Position numbers and translations under genes: made by a program. From the NCBI GenBank assembly GCA_017644185.1, contig JAEPMA010000007.1, forward strand, positions 62,001-126,000: DNA of 64,000 nucleotides, in the 5' to 3' direction. This document shows positions 17,288-26,137 of this stretch, piece after piece; positions within the stretch are counted from its first letter, which is position 1, and every line of letters starts with the position of its first letter. Below the pieces are notes generated by a model that worked only from the letters and a program-made list of their open reading frames with translations, was not told the origin of the DNA and made no database searches. The DNA is from Rhodospirillales bacterium. Lineage in GTDB: Bacteria; Pseudomonadota; Alphaproteobacteria; Rhodospirillales; Casp-alpha2.

Positions 17288-20247
17288 GCGTCGTCCTCCC
17301 CGCCGCCCTGCCATTCGGCAAGGCGCGCCAGGTGGCCGTAATCGCTGAAGCGGTTCTCGAACTGCGGACGCGGGTTCGAGAGATACGCGCGTTTCGGGTC
17401 GGCGTACTGGACGACCAGCCGATTGACCCCCTCCATCGTCTTTTCGATCAGGTCCGGGATATCGAGCTTGAGCGCGCGGGCCTCGCCCGGCTTACGGCCG
17501 CCCGACAAGCGAATATAAAGAAGCTCGACGGCGTTCTCGGCGGGGACGCCCTTGAACGCGCCCTCTCTCGCCATCACCGCTTCGAGGGGGAGTTGTGGGC
17601 TGAAGCCGCTCTCGACCTGTTTGTCGCTCGGCGGCTGGCCGGTCTTGTAGTCGAGGATCGAAAGCCCGACGTCGGGACGGTGATCGATGCGGTCGGGCTT
17701 GGCGGTGATCCTGAACCCGCCCTCGACGGCGGTGACGATATGCTCGCCCTGATCCTCGGCGAAGTTGACCTGCCAGCCTTCAGCGAGTCGTTCGCGCTGC
17801 CAGTCGACGAACCATTTGGCGATGCGTTCGAACCTGGGCCACCAGAAGGCGCGCACACCGGGGCGCGCCAGTTGGTGGGCAAACACCTCCGCACCGATCT
17901 CGATAAGTCTGCGCTCGGCGTCGTCGGGAATATGATCGGGGTATTTCCGGACGAAGATTTCGAGGGCTTCGTGGATCAGGCTGCCGCGCTCCGCCGCGCC
18001 CGGATCGGCGTCGATGGGGTCGAGCGCCTTCAGCTTTAAGATGTGACGCGCATAGACGGCGTAGGGATCGCGGATCAGGGTTTCGATCTGGGTGACGGAT
18101 AATCCCGTCGGCCGGGCATCGAGGGGCGGGACCGGTTTCGGAGGACCGACAATAACGCGCTCACCATCGTCGAGTTTCTCAACCCATTTGAGCCATGGCG
18201 TCGCGTCATCGGCGCGAAGCCGCCCGCGCGCGCCGGCGCGCTCCAGCAGATTATCGATCCTCAATAACCAACGTGACGGCACGGTGGGCGCGCCCCCCAG
18301 TCTCTCGGCGCGGGTCAGGATGACTTCCGGGGCGGCGAAGGCCTGTTGAAAGTCGTGCGCCGTCAAGCCGATGCGCCGTTCCGGCATCTCGAGACCGATC
18401 TCATGCATCATCGGGCGGCTCATCCACGGGTTGCTCTCGGGTTCGGGCGGCCAGGTGCCCTCGTTCAAGCCCCCCAGGATCACGGTGTCGGTATGCTGCA
18501 GGCGCGCTTCCAGAAGCCCCCAGATATGCAGGCGCGGGTGGGTCCCGAAGCGCGGCCGGACGACCCGGCCCGACAACAACCCGTCGAACATGGCGGCATA
18601 GGTCGCGCCGGGTTGCGACCCCAACACCCCGACGGCGTCCTTCAATTCCTCGATAAACCGGACGGCGGCGTCACCGGCATCGCCCGCCCATAATTTCTGG
18701 TCGCCGCCGAGTTCGTGATCGGCCGCGAGTTTCTCGGCCGTTTCGACGTGTGCGGTCAAAAGCTCGCCGAAATCGACGTTATCTCTGTTGATGAGATCGG
18801 TGAGCGGGCTGATCGTGTTTTCGACGATATCGAGGAGCGGTCGCAGATGCGCTGTCTTCGGACTGTCGCCGAGCGCGGCGCGCAATCCCTTCATGCCAGG
18901 TGCCGGACGCGGCCCCCGAAGCGTCTTGATCTCGAATCCCCGGACGAGTGCGCGGAAATCGGCGGTGGCCAACCCGCCCGACGCGAGGGGGTGCTTCAGC
19001 AAAGCGAGTAAAGGCACGGGGGCCAGTTTCTCGGCGGCGGCGTCGGCGACCAAGCGCAAAAACGCGCCGGGTGGTGTCTGGGCCAACGGCACCCCCGCCG
19101 AATCGTCGACCTCCAGGTCCCAGCGCCGGAGTTGTGCCGCGACCCGGCGCGCAAGGCTGCGGTCAGGGGTCACCAGCGCGCATGTCTTTTCGGGTGTTTC
19201 GAGCGTGCGGCGCATGGCAAGCGCGATGACGGCGGCTTCCTCGCTTGCGCCCGGACAGTCGACCCGCGTCACGTGCTCAAGCGCCGTATCGATTTCGGCT
19301 TTGGTCGGCGGGGCCGGGGGCGTGGCCCTGGCGGGCGTCAACGCGGCGGAAATCAGACGGCTTCTGGTATGCTCGCCGGCGCCGGTGAAATCGGCGACCG
19401 CGTCTCTGGCGACATCGAGCCGGCTTAATAGCTGCTTCAGACCGAACTGAGGATGGGTGGGGCCTAAATGTTCCCACGCATCGTCGGCGAGGGTGCTGTC
19501 CAATCCCGGTAAAACCACGATCCCCGTGGGAAGGGCCGCGACGACAGCCAGCAAATCCGCCGTCGCCGGGATCGAGCCGGTCGACCCCGCCGCGATAACG
19601 GGGGTCGTGGGCGGGGATTCCTGCCAGAACCGCGCCTGCGCACTTAATAATGCGTTCCGGCGCTGGGCCGGGTCGATGCAGCCTTCATCCTTGAGAATCT
19701 CCGGCCACGCGGAAATCAGGATTTCGAGAAATCGAAGAACCCGCTGCCAGTGGGCGGCATAATCCTCCCCCTCACTGACCAGCCCCCGAATATCCTCGGC
19801 ATTGCAGTTCTCGGTCGCGAGCCTGTCGATCAGCTTGGCGAGTTCGAGGGCGAGCGCCGTCGCGTGTTCGGGATGCATCCGGTGGTCGGGTAAAGCCATC
19901 ACGGCGGTTGCGAGAAGTAACTGGCGTCTTAGACCAGAGATCGCCGGGGGCAAATCGAGGGCTTGTCCCGCCCCGGGCGGGAGCCCGGCTTCGGCGATGG
20001 TCAGCTCTTCCTCGTCCATGTCGCCGAGCGGCGTCATGGTGGGGAGGAGTTGCGCCTTGCCGCCGCCGAGCCTGAGGAACGCTTCCGCCAATGCGCGGCA
20101 GGCGCGGCGGGTGGGCAGAAGCACGCGCATCCCGGCGAGCGCCATCGGATCGCCATCCGCTTCGCTCAACAGACGCTTCGCCAGCGCGTCCACGAAGGCA
20201 ACGCCGCTCGAGATCGTCGCTACCCGTGGCGCCGGCGCATCGAACAT
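17284..20247 (-). CDS. addB: AddB, double-strand break repair nuclease subunit (alphaproteobacterial type)
   Basis: 987 residues. The N-terminal half is helicase-like but without a Walker A lysine: V-L-L-P-T-R-R-A-C-R replaces the P-loop region, as in alphaproteobacterial AddB. The C-terminal nuclease has G-S-L-I-H-E-A-L-E, K-P-D-R-I-D and I-L-D-Y-K-T-G, i.e. the Asp and Asp-x-Lys of a PD-(D/E)xK site. The start lies 4 bases after the murU stop. Confidence 0.95.
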   Translation of the reverse strand: MFDAPAPRVATISSGVAFVDALAKRLLSEADGDPMALAGMRVLLPTRRACRALAEAFLRLGGGKAQLLPTMTPLGDMDEEELTIAEAGLPPGAGQALDLPPAISGLRRQLLLATAVMALPDHRMHPEHATALALELAKLIDRLATENCNAEDIRGLVSEGEDYAAHWQRVLRFLEILISAWPEILKDEGCIDPAQRRNALLSAQARFWQESPPTTPVIAAGSTGSIPATADLLAVVAALPTGIVVLPGLDSTLADDAWEHLGPTHPQFGLKQLLSRLDVARDAVADFTGAGEHTRSRLISAALTPARATPPAPPTKAEIDTALEHVTRVDCPGASEEAAVIALAMRRTLETPEKTCALVTPDRSLARRVAAQLRRWDLEVDDSAGVPLAQTPPGAFLRLVADAAAEKLAPVPLLALLKHPLASGGLATADFRALVRGFEIKTLRGPRPAPGMKGLRAALGDSPKTAHLRPLLDIVENTISPLTDLINRDNVDFGELLTAHVETAEKLAADHELGGDQKLWAGDAGDAAVRFIEELKDAVGVLGSQPGATYAAMFDGLLSGRVVRPRFGTHPRLHIWGLLEARLQHTDTVILGGLNEGTWPPEPESNPWMSRPMMHEIGLEMPERRIGLTAHDFQQAFAAPEVILTRAERLGGAPTVPSRWLLRIDNLLERAGARGRLRADDATPWLKWVEKLDDGERVIVGPPKPVPPLDARPTGLSVTQIETLIRDPYAVYARHILKLKALDPIDADPGAAERGSLIHEALEIFVRKYPDHIPDDAERRLIEIGAEVFAHQLARPGVRAFWWPRFERIAKWFVDWQRERLAEGWQVNFAEDQGEHIVTAVEGGFRITAKPDRIDHRPDVGLSILDYKTGQPPSDKQVESGFSPQLPLEAVMAREGAFKGVPAENAVELLYIRLSGGRKPGEARALKLDIPDLIEKTMEGVNRLVVQYADPKRAYLSNPRPQFENRFSDYGHLARLAEWQGGGEDDA

Positions 20248-20251
20248 CGGC

Positions 20252-20998
20252 CTATCTTTTCTTTTCGCCCGCGAAGGGAAGGTTGAGGAAGTCGTCCGCT
20301 TCTTTTAACCCCTCGGGCGTCCCGATATGGAACCATTCGCCGTCGTGAACCACCCCATACAGCCGGTCGGTTTCGATCGCCTTGTCGAAAACGACATTCA
20401 ACGACCATTTGCCATCGGGGCTGTCGTCGAAGATGCGCGGATGCAGAATCTGCACCCCCGCGAACAACCATGGTGCGACCTCCATTTCCGGGCGGCGGGC
20501 CAGTTTACCGTCCGGGTCGGCGACGAAATCGCCGGGGCCGGAATACCCGTGACTTTCGACCGTCCCCTGTAAAAGTAAAAGGCCGTCCATGAGATCATCC
20601 CTCCATTCCCGCGCCAGGCGCATCAGGGTGTCTTCGTACCCGTCGAGCCAGAAGGCATCGGAATTCACAACATAGAACGGATGGGTGCCCAATTCGGTCA
20701 GGGGTCCGAGGGCGTTCTTGACGCCGCCGCCGGTCTCAAGAAGCTCGGGCTCTTCGGTGAAGATGACGTCGAGCCGGTCTTCCGAATCAAGATAATCCCT
20801 TATCTGATCGCCGAGATAGTGAAGGTTGACCACGGCCCGCTCGACACCCGTTGCGGCCAACCTGTCCATTACATGGCCGATCAAAGGCTTGCCGTTGAGT
20901 GCCAGCATCGGTTTCGGGGTGTCGTCGGTCAACGGGCGCATCCGCTTGCCGTATCCCGCCGAGAGCACCATCGCGGTTTTGGGAATATCAACGGTCAT
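20252..20998 (-). CDS. murU: N-acetylmuramate-1-phosphate uridylyltransferase-like nucleotidyltransferase
   Basis: 248 residues from ATG 20998, chosen over an upstream extension because the extended N terminus would lie inside amgK and is Pro/Ser-rich, not family-like. The nucleotidyltransferase signature V-L-S-A-G-Y-G-K-R-M-R-P-L-T with K-P-M-L near residue 30 fits MurU. MurU makes UDP-MurNAc from MurNAc-1-P in peptidoglycan recycling. The gene overlaps amgK, the kinase of the same pathway, by 11 bases, which strongly supports the pairing. Confidence 0.88.
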   Translation of the reverse strand: MTVDIPKTAMVLSAGYGKRMRPLTDDTPKPMLALNGKPLIGHVMDRLAATGVERAVVNLHYLGDQIRDYLDSEDRLDVIFTEEPELLETGGGVKNALGPLTELGTHPFYVVNSDAFWLDGYEDTLMRLAREWRDDLMDGLLLLQGTVESHGYSGPGDFVADPDGKLARRPEMEVAPWLFAGVQILHPRIFDDSPDGKWSLNVVFDKAIETDRLYGVVHDGEWFHIGTPEGLKEADDFLNLPFAGEKKR

Positions 20999-22022
20999 TG
21001 GCGGCTTCCGTCGGCTGCTTTTTGGGGGTGGGGGTGACGCGCAGCTCGGCCGGGACGTTTTCTTTGAACCAGTCGGCGCAGGGTTTGAGCGCGGAGTGGC
21101 CGAGATCGTATTCGAGCAATCTCCAAACACGGGGAATGTGAGAAAGATACTGCGGCTTGCCGTCGCGGTTGCAGAGGCGGGTAAAGATCCCGATCACCTT
21201 CGCATGCCGTCCCGCGCCCAATATGGCGATATCACGCCTTAACGCGGTTTCGTGGACATCGCCACACGCGGCGACATAGCGCGAAATCAAGCGGTCGGCG
21301 CGTTGATGATCGACGTCGCGGCGCGCATCTTCGATCAGCGACATGAGGTCGTAGGCGCGGGCCCCGATCAGGGCGTCTTGGAAATCCAGAAGGCCGCAGC
21401 GCGCCGTGCCGGCGCGACCCGGCAGCCACATCAAATTGTCGACGTGATAGTCGCGAAGCACCAACGTTTCGCGCTTCTCGGCGACCCCCGCGAACGCTGT
21501 CCGCCATGCGGCTTCGTAGGCTTCACGCGCTTTATCGGAGACAGGTTTGCCGATGGCGGGCATGTACCAATCGACGAATAGCATCGCCTCGTTGACGAGC
21601 GTATCCATGTCGTAGGGAGGGATTTCGGCGGGTGCGGTTTTTGCCGACGACAGTTCGTGCAAATGGACAAGGGTGTCGACGGCGATCTCATAAAGCTGTT
21701 CCTGGTCGCCGCCTGCATCGAACACGCGGGTGTAGGTGTCGTCGCCCAGGTCCTCCAATAAAAGGAAGCCGCGGCGCTCGTCCTCGGCCAAAATTTTGGG
21801 GGCGCTGAACCCGAGCTGCCCCAGATAGCGCGCGACGGCGACGAACGGACGGACATCTTCTTTGGGGGGTGGGGCGTCCATCAATACACAACGCCGCTCA
21901 CCGTGGCCGACACGGTAGTAACTGCGGAACGAGGCGTCGGCGGCCAGAATTTCGACCTTGGCACCCGCCCAGCCGGCATTGGCGAGGAAGTTGAGCCGGG
22001 ATTCCGTGCGCTTGTCATCCAT
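20988..22022 (-). CDS. amgK: Anomeric MurNAc/GlcNAc kinase (aminoglycoside-phosphotransferase fold)
   Basis: 344 residues from ATG 22022. It has an APH kinase fold with catalytic R-D-Y-H-V-D-N-L-M-W and metal-binding L-L-D-F-Q-D-A motifs, plus C-N-R-D-G-K and Y-L near the C terminus typical of AmgK. It phosphorylates C1 of MurNAc, the substrate for MurU next door. It overlaps tsaE by 8 bases and murU by 11, so the three are translationally linked. Confidence 0.88.
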   Translation of the reverse strand: MDDKRTESRLNFLANAGWAGAKVEILAADASFRSYYRVGHGERRCVLMDAPPPKEDVRPFVAVARYLGQLGFSAPKILAEDERRGFLLLEDLGDDTYTRVFDAGGDQEQLYEIAVDTLVHLHELSSAKTAPAEIPPYDMDTLVNEAMLFVDWYMPAIGKPVSDKAREAYEAAWRTAFAGVAEKRETLVLRDYHVDNLMWLPGRAGTARCGLLDFQDALIGARAYDLMSLIEDARRDVDHQRADRLISRYVAACGDVHETALRRDIAILGAGRHAKVIGIFTRLCNRDGKPQYLSHIPRVWRLLEYDLGHSALKPCADWFKENVPAELRVTPTPKKQPTEAANDR

Positions 22023-22506
22023 GAAGGGCCGTCTCCGCGAAAACAGTTTCAAAGCGCCGACGCCACTCGTCGTTGCCGCTAAGCGTAATCCGGCGCCCTG
22101 TCGATATTTCCTCTATCCGGACGTTCAGATTCTTCGAGGGTAATAAGCTGCCCATTCTCTCCGGCCATTCGATCAAACTGACGGCATCAGCGAAGGCGTC
22201 CTCGATCCCGAGCTCGAAGACGTCTTCAGGGTCTTCGATGCGATAAAGGTCGAAGTGCCAGATTTCGAGATCGCCCCGATTATAGGTCTGCACCAACGTG
22301 AACGTGGGGCTGGGCACGTCCTCCGGCTCACCCGGAAGGGCATTGATCAACGCGCGGGCGAGCGCGGTCTTGCCGGCCCCCAATGTGCCGTCGAGGGCGA
22401 CGATATCGCCGGGTTTTAGGACGCTTGCCAAACGGGTCGCAAACGCGGCGGTTCCGCTTTCGTCTGCGACGTCGAACTTTAAGATAATGTCTGGCCGATC
22501 ACCCAT
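22015..22506 (-). CDS. tsaE: tRNA threonylcarbamoyladenosine biosynthesis ATPase TsaE
   Basis: 163 residues, the usual TsaE length. Walker A is L-D-G-T-L-G-A-G-K-T (Lys46), followed by S-P-T-F-T-L-V-Q-T-Y and H-F-D-L-Y-R-I. TsaE works with TsaB-TsaD in t6A37 formation on tRNAs decoding ANN codons. It is the first gene of the tsaE-amgK-murU-addB-addA run. Confidence 0.95.
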   Translation of the reverse strand: MGDRPDIILKFDVADESGTAAFATRLASVLKPGDIVALDGTLGAGKTALARALINALPGEPEDVPSPTFTLVQTYNRGDLEIWHFDLYRIEDPEDVFELGIEDAFADAVSLIEWPERMGSLLPSKNLNVRIEEISTGRRITLSGNDEWRRRFETVFAETALHG

Positions 22507-22604
22507 GCCTCAGTTTGTATATGGCACCGCAACACCGAACAAGACTTGAACCGCCCGCCGGGCGCACCCATCCTAGGTGAGCACCGCACAAAGGATCAGA
22601 TCAC

Positions 22605-23648
22605 GTGACAGCCTCCGCCCCCTCAGAGCAGTTTGAAACTGACGTCGCCATTGTCGGGGCCGGCCCGGTCGGGCTGTTCGCCGTGTTCGAATGCGGGATG
22701 CTGGGGATGAAATGCCGGGTGATCGACGCGCTCGAGGATATCGGGGGACAGTGCTCGGCGCTTTATCCCGAAAAGCCGATCTATGACATTCCGGGGCTTC
22801 CCGAAACGTCGGCGGCGGATCTGATCCGCAATCTGGAGAAACAGGTTCAGCCGTTCGAGTCGCACATTCACCTCAACCAACAAGTGATCGAATTATCGGG
22901 CGAGGCAGGAAACTTCCGGCTTTCGACGTCGGCGGGTACCGAAATCACGGCGAAGGTGGTGATCATCGCCGCCGGGGTCGGCGCGTTCGGACCGAAGCGC
23001 CCGCCCCTCGCGGGGATCGAGGATTACGAAGCGCAAGGCCCCGGGCTTGGTGTCAAATACATGGTGCGGACCGTGAAAGATTTCGCTGGCAAGCGGGTGG
23101 TGATCGCGGGGGGCGGGGATAGCGCCGTCGACTGGGCTGTCCAGCTTTCGGGTGTCGCGGACAAGGTGCATGTCGTGCACCGCCGCGACCGGTTCCGGGC
23201 CATGGACGAATCGGTCCGGCGGATGAAGCTTTTGGCCGACGACGGGATGATCGATCTGGTGACGCCCTATCAGTTGCACGGTCTCGACGGGACGGACGGC
23301 AAACTGGAAGCGGTCATCGTCGCCGATCTGGATGGCGGAGAACGCCGTCTCGACGCGGATGTTCTGCTGCCGTTTTTCGGGCTTCAACAGAGTCTGGGGC
23401 CGATCAGGGATTGGGGGCTGGACGCGGGCGGGGCAGGTATTCCCACCGATCCGACCTCGGCGGAGACGAACGTACCCGGTATCTACGCGATCGGTGATGT
23501 CTCGGATTATCCGGGCAAGTTGAAGCTGATTTTGACCGGGTTTTCCGAAGCTGCGTTCGCCGCGCATCACGCCTATAAGACCGTGTTCCCGGATAAGGCG
23601 CTGCACTTTGAATACTCGACGACCAAGGGCGTGCCGTCGGGAAACTGA
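22605..23648 (+). CDS. Ferredoxin--NADP reductase, thioredoxin-reductase-like type
   Basis: 347 residues, GTG start with AAGGATCAG upstream. FAD-binding G-A-G-P-V-G-L (residues 18-24), E-D-I-G-G-Q-C-S-A-L-Y-P-E-K-P-I-Y-D and NADP-binding A-G-G-G-D-S-A-V-D-W are present. The redox-active CxxC of thioredoxin reductase is absent (the region reads S-A-V-D-W). That is the pattern of YumC/CT1512-type ferredoxin-NADP reductases. It would pass electrons between NADPH and ferredoxin or flavodoxin. Confidence 0.9.
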   Translation: MTASAPSEQFETDVAIVGAGPVGLFAVFECGMLGMKCRVIDALEDIGGQCSALYPEKPIYDIPGLPETSAADLIRNLEKQVQPFESHIHLNQQVIELSGEAGNFRLSTSAGTEITAKVVIIAAGVGAFGPKRPPLAGIEDYEAQGPGLGVKYMVRTVKDFAGKRVVIAGGGDSAVDWAVQLSGVADKVHVVHRRDRFRAMDESVRRMKLLADDGMIDLVTPYQLHGLDGTDGKLEAVIVADLDGGERRLDADVLLPFFGLQQSLGPIRDWGLDAGGAGIPTDPTSAETNVPGIYAIGDVSDYPGKLKLILTGFSEAAFAAHHAYKTVFPDKALHFEYSTTKGVPSGN

Positions 23649-23722
23649 AAGCTGGGAATTGACAGGTTGGCATCAGCTTCGGTGTTCACAATAGGACCCC
23701 AACAAGAGCAATGGAGCCAACC

Positions 23723-24382
23723 ATGCAAGCCCGCCTCGTTCCGGCCCTGCTGATTTCGTTGATGTATATCTGTTACCCGGCTTACGCCGCCCATCACGGC
23801 GACGCCGCGCGCGGTGCCGTGCTGGCCAAACAGTGCGAAGGCTGCCACGGCGGCAGCGGTAACAGCCGGATCGACGGTTTCCCCAATCTCGCCAACCAGA
23901 AATATTTTTATCTGGTCAAACAGCTCCGCGAAATGCGCACGTCGGCGCAGAGCCGGACGGGTGTCGCCGACAAACCGGAACACGATTACACCGAGCTCCT
24001 GCGCCAGCGCCGCAATAACGAGATCATGGACGCCTTCGTGTTCAATCTGAGCGACAAGGATATCGAGGATCTGGCCGCCTATTACTCCAACCAGCCCTGT
24101 ACCGCCGATCCTACAAGTGCTGCGTTGACTGCGCCCAAGTTCGATGTCCGCTGCCGGGTCTGTCATGGTGAACGGGGGATTGCGTCGAACCGTAATGTCC
24201 CCAACATCGCCGGACAGGATGCCGCATATCTCGAACAGCAGTTGCTGAACCTGAAGGACGCGAGCGGTGGCGAGGAAGGCCAAAAGCGCCGCGCGTCGAT
24301 CATGGAAGGTCAGGTCCGGCACCTGAGTGAGCAGGATATTCGGGATATATCCCTTTACTATGCCCGCCTTCCCTGCCGATAA
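23723..24382 (+). CDS. Diheme c-type cytochrome (cytochrome c4-like), exported
   Basis: 219 residues from ATG 23723, chosen because GGAG (23713-23716) sits 6 bases upstream; an ATG at 23711 would have no such site. A cleavable signal peptide ends near A-Y-A-A. Two heme motifs are seen: C-E-G-C-H (Cys38, Cys41, His42) and C-R-V-C-H (Cys144, Cys147, His148). Each half resembles a class I cytochrome, as in periplasmic c4 electron carriers. It is followed by the class V aminotransferase gene 28 bases later. Confidence 0.9.
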   Translation: MQARLVPALLISLMYICYPAYAAHHGDAARGAVLAKQCEGCHGGSGNSRIDGFPNLANQKYFYLVKQLREMRTSAQSRTGVADKPEHDYTELLRQRRNNEIMDAFVFNLSDKDIEDLAAYYSNQPCTADPTSAALTAPKFDVRCRVCHGERGIASNRNVPNIAGQDAAYLEQQLLNLKDASGGEEGQKRRASIMEGQVRHLSEQDIRDISLYYARLPCR

Positions 24383-24410
24383 ACGAACAGGTTCATGTCA
24401 GGGGAGAGCT

Positions 24411-25589
24411 ATGGTCATCGATGTCGCGCGCGCCCGCGCGGAAACGCCGGGCACCAGTAACGTAATCCATTTCAACAACGCCGGCGCCGGCCTGATGCCG
24501 TCACCTGTGATGGACGCCGTGATCGAGCATCTGCAGCTCGAGCAGGATTTCGGCGGCTACGAAGCGGCGGCCCGGGCACAGCCCCTGATCGAACGCACGT
24601 ATAAGGCCGTCGCCCAGCTTCTCAACGCGCACCCCGATGAAATCGCATTGATGGAGAATGCCTCCGTCGCCTGGCTGCAGGCGTTCCACGCCATGGTCGG
24701 GACGATGAACGCGGGTGACAAAATCGTCACCGTCGAGGCCGAATACGCATCTAACTTTATCTCGTATCTGCAGGCGGCGAAGGCGCGCGGGATCGAGGTC
24801 GTGGTCGCCCCCAGTAACGCCGATGGCGCGGTCGATATCGATATGCTCTCAAGCATGATCGACGCGCGGGTGAAGATGATCGCCGTCACCCATGTGCCGA
24901 CCAATGGGGGGTTGGTCAATCCGGCCGAAGAGATCGGAAAAATCGCGCGCGATGCCGGGGCCTGGTATCTGCTGGATGCGTGCCAGTCGGCGGGCCAAAT
25001 CCCATTGGATGTCGAGAAGATCGGTTGCGACGCGTTGTCGGTGACGGGGCGGAAGTATCTTCGGGGGCCGCGCGGGACGGGGTTTCTGTATGTCCGTAAA
25101 AGCCGCATCGACGAGTTGGAGCCGGTTTTTCTGGACCTGCACGCGGCAAGCTGGACCGGGCGCGACAGTTACGAGATCGTGCCGACGGCGAAGCGATTCG
25201 AGAACTGGGAGTTCTATACGGCGGGTGTTATCGGGTTAGGCGCTGCGGTCGATTACGCGCTTGATTGGGGGATGGATGACATCCACGGCCGTATCACGTC
25301 GCTGGCCGACACGTTGCGCGCCTCACTCGATACCATCCCGGGCGTCACCGTGCGCGATATCGGTACCGAGAAATGCGGCATCACGACCTTCACGAAAGAC
25401 GGGGTCGAACCGGAGAAGATCAAGGCGAAGCTTGCGGAGAAACGGATCAATGTGTCCGTTTCACGGGTCGGGTCGACCCGCATCGATATGGAGAACCGTG
25501 GATTGAAGGAAGTCGTCCGCGCTTCGGTGCATTACTACAACGACGAAACCGAGATCGAAAAATTGTGTGAAGCGGTCGAAGCGCTTTAG
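24411..25589 (+). CDS. Class V PLP-dependent aminotransferase-fold enzyme, cysteine-desulfurase-like
   Basis: 392 residues from ATG 24411 behind AGGGGAGAG. It has the class V fold with H-F-N-N-A-G-A-G, D-A-C-Q-S-A-G-Q and the PLP lysine in T-G-R-K-Y-L-R-G-P-R-G-T-G. The C-terminal loop that holds the catalytic Cys of SufS/CsdA desulfurases is absent; the matching region reads R-A-S-V-H-Y-Y-N. It is therefore unlikely to be a desulfurase and may be an epimerase, lyase or transaminase. Its stop overlaps the convergent next gene by 4 bases. Confidence 0.82.
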   Translation: MVIDVARARAETPGTSNVIHFNNAGAGLMPSPVMDAVIEHLQLEQDFGGYEAAARAQPLIERTYKAVAQLLNAHPDEIALMENASVAWLQAFHAMVGTMNAGDKIVTVEAEYASNFISYLQAAKARGIEVVVAPSNADGAVDIDMLSSMIDARVKMIAVTHVPTNGGLVNPAEEIGKIARDAGAWYLLDACQSAGQIPLDVEKIGCDALSVTGRKYLRGPRGTGFLYVRKSRIDELEPVFLDLHAASWTGRDSYEIVPTAKRFENWEFYTAGVIGLGAAVDYALDWGMDDIHGRITSLADTLRASLDTIPGVTVRDIGTEKCGITTFTKDGVEPEKIKAKLAEKRINVSVSRVGSTRIDMENRGLKEVVRASVHYYNDETEIEKLCEAVEAL

Positions 25590-26122
25590 CGCGGGCCGCG
25601 GACCTGGGCGTCGGTGAAGTAAGACAGGATGCGTCCGAAGTAGGGACCGTCATAGCCGGGGTCGCAGGCGTCCACTCCGTCCATCTCGCCGGCGATCAGG
25701 CCCTGTTGGCCTTCGTCGCTGGCGAGGATGCGGGCAAGCGCATCACTTCCGGCCGAGCTTGAAATGCCGTGGCGGATCATTTCCATCCGGATCGGGGTTT
25801 CCAACGCGGGGCCATAGGCGATTTTGTTCATTTTCCCGATTTCGCGGGCGACACCGACCAGATAGGCGACATAAAAGCGCAGCCCCGCCGGGTCCTGGCG
25901 GCTGGGTGCCTGATCGCCGAGATCGCGCTGCAGGATGCGGACCGTCTCATTTAGTTTGTCCAACGCATCGTCGAGCGCGAACGCGCCGGGCGGCGGCTTC
26001 GAGACGGATCGGCGATTCATCCGCGCCCGCGTCTTGCCGGCGTTCAGCATGGCGCGCGCCAGCATGGTGATCACGCCCGCCAAAATCACGACGATGCACA
26101 GCGTTTGAAGGTCCAAGTTCAT
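25586..26122 (-). CDS. Membrane-anchored protein of unknown function
   Basis: 178 residues, not recognised. One N-terminal hydrophobic helix (about 5-27) is followed by a basic stretch and a ~130-residue soluble, mostly helical domain with D-D-A-L-D-K-L-N-E-T-V-R-I-L-Q. It starts 15 bases after the stop of the DivL-like kinase on the same strand, so the two are probably cotranscribed. A partner or accessory role to that kinase is possible but unproven. Confidence 0.7.
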   Translation of the reverse strand: MNLDLQTLCIVVILAGVITMLARAMLNAGKTRARMNRRSVSKPPPGAFALDDALDKLNETVRILQRDLGDQAPSRQDPAGLRFYVAYLVGVAREIGKMNKIAYGPALETPIRMEMIRHGISSSAGSDALARILASDEGQQGLIAGEMDGVDACDPGYDGPYFGRILSYFTDAQVRGPR

Positions 26123-26137
26123 CCTCCGCTCGCGAGC

